From: JADFRG01 sp046759305
GTDB taxonomy: Bacteria; Chloroflexota; Anaerolineae; Anaerolineales; E44-bin32
Assembly (NCBI GenBank): GCA_046759305.1
Contig: JBHIBY010000026.1
Coordinates: 1 to 35,680, forward strand
Length of the DNA stretch: 35,680 bases
Direction of reading: 5' to 3'
Positions 33,130-35,680 of the stretch are shown here, piece by piece. The position numbers and the translations under genes are program-made. The notes under the pieces were generated by a model, which saw only the letters and a list, made by a program, of their open reading frames with translations, was not told where the DNA came from and ran no database searches. Every line of letters starts with the position of its first letter. Position 1 is the stretch's first letter.

Positions 33130-34827
33130 TTGAAACAGGATCGCAGTTGGATAGTACTTGATTTGCATTTGCACACTCCGGCTTCCAGCGATTATCAGGA
33201 GCCGGATATTTCATATTTGGACATTTTGCGCACTGCGAAAGCGCGTGGCGTGCAGGTCATCGCCCTTACCGATCACAATACCGTCGCAGGTATCAGGAGC
33301 ATGCAGGAAGACATTCAGCGGCTGACGATGCTGGAGGAATTGGATCGTATTCGCAAGGAGGAAAAAGAACGCCTGGCCGAATACCGCAAGCTCCTGGATG
33401 AGCTGCTGGTGCTCCCCGGGTTCGAATTTACGGCGACTTTCGGATTTCACATTCTAGGCATTTTTCCGCCCGAAAAACCAGTGAGAGAACTTGAACACTT
33501 ACTGCTGTCGCTGAACATTCCATCCGGTGAAATCGATGCCGGAGCTTCCAACATCGGCGCTTCGAGCGACGTGCTCGCCGCCTATCAGGTAATTAGCGAG
33601 GCGGGAGGAATTGCGATTGCGGCGCATGCGAACTCGAGCAATGGGATCGCCATGCGGGGTTTTCCTATCGGGGGCCAGACAAAGATCGCTTACACGCAGG
33701 ACTCCAACCTTCATGCGTTGGAGGTCACCGATCTGGAAGGCAAGGGACGACGATCAACATCCGCATTTTTCAACGGGACCAAGCCCGAGTATCCGCGGCG
33801 TATGCATTGCATTCAAGGATCGGATGCCCACAGCCTCTCGATGGATCCAAAGAACGATAAAAAGTTCGGGGTGGGGGGGCGAGCAACGGAAATGCTTCTA
33901 TCAGAGATTTCGTTTGAAGCTATCAAGGAGCTGCTCCAGGGTAACGATTTTGCTCGGACGCGCCCTCACGTCGAGCAGCGTAAGGAGGAATTTGACTTCA
34001 TCCAACCCGCGATCGAAGAGGGTGCGTCGATCGTTCAGGAATTCCATCAAAGCATGACCGTCCGCGGCGGCCATCTGTACGCCATCATCGCAGATGTGTG
34101 CGCCTTTGCTAATACGAACGGCGGAACGGTGTTTGTGGGAATTGAGCCGGATCGGAAAGGTAAACCTGCTGGAATAAGCAACCCCTCAGCATCGGTTGGG
34201 AAATTGCGTCAGGAGATCAGTAATCGGATCAGTCCCCCCTTGAAGGTTCAGGTGGATTCTCAGGCCACGCAAGGAGTCACCGTAATTCGCGTGTTGGTTC
34301 CCAGAGGTGAAGATCTGCCATATGCAGTCGACGATAACAAGATCTATGTGCGGGAGGAAGCTGAAACTGGGCTTGCTGTACGGGACGAAATCGTCCAGAT
34401 GGTGCGAGGTGTGAAAGAAGTTGGCCTGGATCTGCCGGCCGCGGAGGCAGAAGCTCCAAAAGGCACTCCAGCTCCAAAAACTGGGGTCGAGATTGTGGCG
34501 GTCGAGGAACGCGAAGGCGTGCAGTACTTCACCGTACGAGATCTACGAAATGGCAATGTCGTGAAGAACGTGACAGAGACTTCGGCTCGCCGACTGTGGC
34601 ATTACGCCATTACGCAATACTTGAAGCTGCCCAAGGATGTCCGAAAGGCCACCTCAACCTGGGATGGGGAACTCGGGTTGCTACGGACGCGAGGTAGGGG
34701 GAAAAGCCGACGATATGACCTGGCACAAGCCTTAAACGGCTCAACGCGGCTCTACTTTGGGGTCACTGAGGATGGGATTCACGGTCCGTGGTTGGAACTG
34801 GTAGAGAAGAGGGATTTGGGGAACTAA
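33130..34827 (+). CDS. PHP phosphoesterase - AlbA_2 (Schlafen-type) fusion protein
   Basis: Domain 1 (about residues 1-290) is a PHP metal-phosphoesterase: L-D-L-H-L-H-T-P-A-S-S-D (H13, H15), L-T-D-H-N-T (D48, H49), F-E-F-T-A-T-F-G-F-H, A-A-H-A-N, G-S-D-A-H. A charged helical segment (about 56-95) is inserted. Domain 2 (about 300-440) is AlbA_2, the divergent nucleic-acid-binding fold of Schlafen-like proteins: M-T-V-R-G-G-H-L-Y-A-I-I-A-D-V-C-A-F-A-N-T-N-G-G-T-V-F-V-G-I, then I-R-V-L-V-P-R-G and K-I-Y-V-R-E-E-A-E-T. A P/A-rich linker leads to a third domain (about 450-565). TTG 33130 has AAGGAG upstream. The combination suggests a nucleic-acid-targeted phosphoesterase, possibly regulated by the neighbouring response regulator; this is inference. 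Confidence 0.88.
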   Translation: MKQDRSWIVLDLHLHTPASSDYQEPDISYLDILRTAKARGVQVIALTDHNTVAGIRSMQEDIQRLTMLEELDRIRKEEKERLAEYRKLLDELLVLPGFEFTATFGFHILGIFPPEKPVRELEHLLLSLNIPSGEIDAGASNIGASSDVLAAYQVISEAGGIAIAAHANSSNGIAMRGFPIGGQTKIAYTQDSNLHALEVTDLEGKGRRSTSAFFNGTKPEYPRRMHCIQGSDAHSLSMDPKNDKKFGVGGRATEMLLSEISFEAIKELLQGNDFARTRPHVEQRKEEFDFIQPAIEEGASIVQEFHQSMTVRGGHLYAIIADVCAFANTNGGTVFVGIEPDRKGKPAGISNPSASVGKLRQEISNRISPPLKVQVDSQATQGVTVIRVLVPRGEDLPYAVDDNKIYVREEAETGLAVRDEIVQMVRGVKEVGLDLPAAEAEAPKGTPAPKTGVEIVAVEEREGVQYFTVRDLRNGNVVKNVTETSARRLWHYAITQYLKLPKDVRKATSTWDGELGLLRTRGRGKSRRYDLAQALNGSTRLYFGVTEDGIHGPWLELVEKRDLGN

Positions 34828-34862
34828 GCCCAGATCCATAGGTCGCCTGGCATTTGCAGAAC

Positions 34863-34890
34863 GCCCTCGGCACGATTCCGAGGGCTCTTG
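34863..34890 (+). terminator. Hairpin terminator after the PHP-AlbA_2 gene
   Basis: GCCCTCGG (34863-34870) pairs perfectly with CCGAGGGC (34878-34885) around a 7-base loop. It is followed by TCTTGTATT, which is only moderately T-rich. It probably ends the hsp20-to-PHP transcript. Confidence 0.7.
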
Positions 34891-35103
34891 TATTGGATGC
34901 GGTCCACCGAGATGCTACTGAGGTCTAAAGTCGGGAGCAGAGGCTCGCGCTTGCCCTGTTGGCTGATGAATAACATCGAGTTCAACCATACCGATCGGCA
35001 CTATCACATTCGTTAACGACTGCATAGCATATTCTGGGGAAGCCGTCTGATTTTGGTGTTTACCTTACTCAACCAATATTCCGCGCAATCTTGGAGGAAT
35101 CTA

Positions 35104-35680
35104 ATGAAGGCAGTTGTATATGAAAAATACGGACCACCGGAGGTTCTTCAGCTTAAGGAAGTTGAAAAACCTGCTCCCAAAGACGATGAAGTCCTGATCA
35201 AGAACTATGCGACTTCAGTAACAGTAGGGGACGTGAATGCGCGAGATTTTTCCCGTGTCCCTCCCGGGTTCGGACCACTTCCACGGCTAATGTTTGGGAT
35301 TACAGGACCCAGGAAGCCGGTTATCGGATCGGACATCGCCGGGGAGGTCGAAGCCGTTGGCAAAGAGGTGCAACAGTTCAAGGTCGGCGACCAAGTCTAC
35401 GGGATTGATGGCGAAAATCTTGGCGCATATGCTGAGTACGTATGCCGGCCGGAAGACGGTGCGCTGGCACACATGCCGACCAACATGACCCACGAAGAAG
35501 CCGCGGCAATTCCCTTTGGCGCATGCACCGCGCTGTATTTCCTCAGAGACGCGGGGAAAGTTCAGAGCGGGCAAGAAGTCCTGATCAATGGCGCTTCAGG
35601 TGGGGTCGGAGTCTATGCGGTACAACTTGCCAAGTACTTTGGGGCTGAAGTTACCGCCGTGGACAGCACAGCGAAATTGG
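35104..35680 (+). CDS. MDR-family NADPH:quinone/alcohol oxidoreductase (3' end outside window)
   Basis: The frame is open from ATG 35104 to the window edge (192 codons visible), with GGAGGA just upstream. The start M-K-A-V-V-Y-E-K-Y-G-P-P-E-V-L and the GroES-like domain (V-L-I-K-N-Y-A-T-S-V-T-V-G-D, K-P-V-I-G-S-D-I-A-G-E-V, F-K-V-G-D-Q-V-Y-G) mark the medium-chain dehydrogenase/reductase superfamily. The Rossmann nucleotide site begins V-L-I-N-G-A-S-G-G-V-G-V-Y-A-V-Q-L-A-K. Position and the A-S-G-G-V-G form fit NADPH:quinone-type members. The zinc-ligand Cys cluster of alcohol dehydrogenases is not visible, which again favours the zinc-free quinone-reductase group. The rest of the Rossmann domain lies outside the window. 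Confidence 0.9.
   Translation, partial: MKAVVYEKYGPPEVLQLKEVEKPAPKDDEVLIKNYATSVTVGDVNARDFSRVPPGFGPLPRLMFGITGPRKPVIGSDIAGEVEAVGKEVQQFKVGDQVYGIDGENLGAYAEYVCRPEDGALAHMPTNMTHEEAAAIPFGACTALYFLRDAGKVQSGQEVLINGASGGVGVYAVQLAKYFGAEVTAVDSTAKL

Overview
The window reads as an ordinary, gene-dense bacterial chromosome with short intergenic gaps and genes on both strands. No phage, insertion sequence or CRISPR array is visible. Several families point to Chloroflexota, probably an Anaerolineae-like or related aerobic or facultative lineage: a short TPR protein with the W-x-W-L-A-x-C-V pattern, a two-TM protein with an Ig-like domain, a 7TM-GAF-HTH membrane sensor, and an ABC-2/SpoIIM fusion. This assignment is inferred from gene content and is not proven.

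Layout. 1-3.3 kb: tail of an M23 peptidase, a DUF2007 protein, an unrecognised two-gene operon, a tRNA-Arg(TCT) with a strong terminator, and two very small reverse-strand proteins. 3.4-9.3 kb: uvrB, a PHP phosphoesterase, polX and a DegV protein. 9.3-14.8 kb: a respiratory block. A reverse-strand pair (a Cox11/CtaG-domain protein and a DUF4382 lipoprotein) lies beside a double-ACT gene that seems to start at ATC, followed by coxB, a very divergent coxA, and ctaB. 14.9-17.7 kb: a partner-switching module (STAS antagonist, RsbW-like kinase, convergent membrane PP2C/SpoIIE phosphatase). 17.8-22.6 kb: a Xer-like recombinase without its catalytic tyrosine, purine nucleoside phosphorylase, an Ig-like membrane protein, a GNAT acetyltransferase and the 7TM-GAF-HTH sensor, ended by a terminator. 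22.7-28.8 kb: ftsK/spoIIIE, a CDP-alcohol phosphatidyltransferase, lgt, and an ABC ATPase plus a permease fused to a SpoIIM domain. 28.8-29.5 kb: a reverse-strand pair (small conserved protein, lone cyclic-nucleotide-binding domain) with its own terminator. 29.7-34.9 kb: hsp20, lon with a histone-like lysine-rich tail, a single-domain response regulator and a PHP-AlbA_2 fusion. 35.1 kb to the end: start of an MDR-family oxidoreductase.

How it fits together. CtaG (CuB insertion), CtaB (heme O synthesis), CoxB and CoxA would build one heme-copper oxidoreductase. The CoxA subunit keeps all heme-ligand histidines but lacks the active-site Tyr, one CuB His, the D-channel Glu and the K-channel Lys, so it is unlikely to be a standard oxygen reductase. 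This is the strongest lead for an undescribed system. Other leads are the tyrosine-less Xer protein, the ABC-2/SpoIIM fusion, the PHP-AlbA_2 fusion, the lysine-tailed Lon, and the AUC start of the ACT gene. Hsp20, Lon and the response regulator look like a protein-quality or stress cluster. FtsK, the phosphatidyltransferase and Lgt serve cell division and envelope biogenesis.
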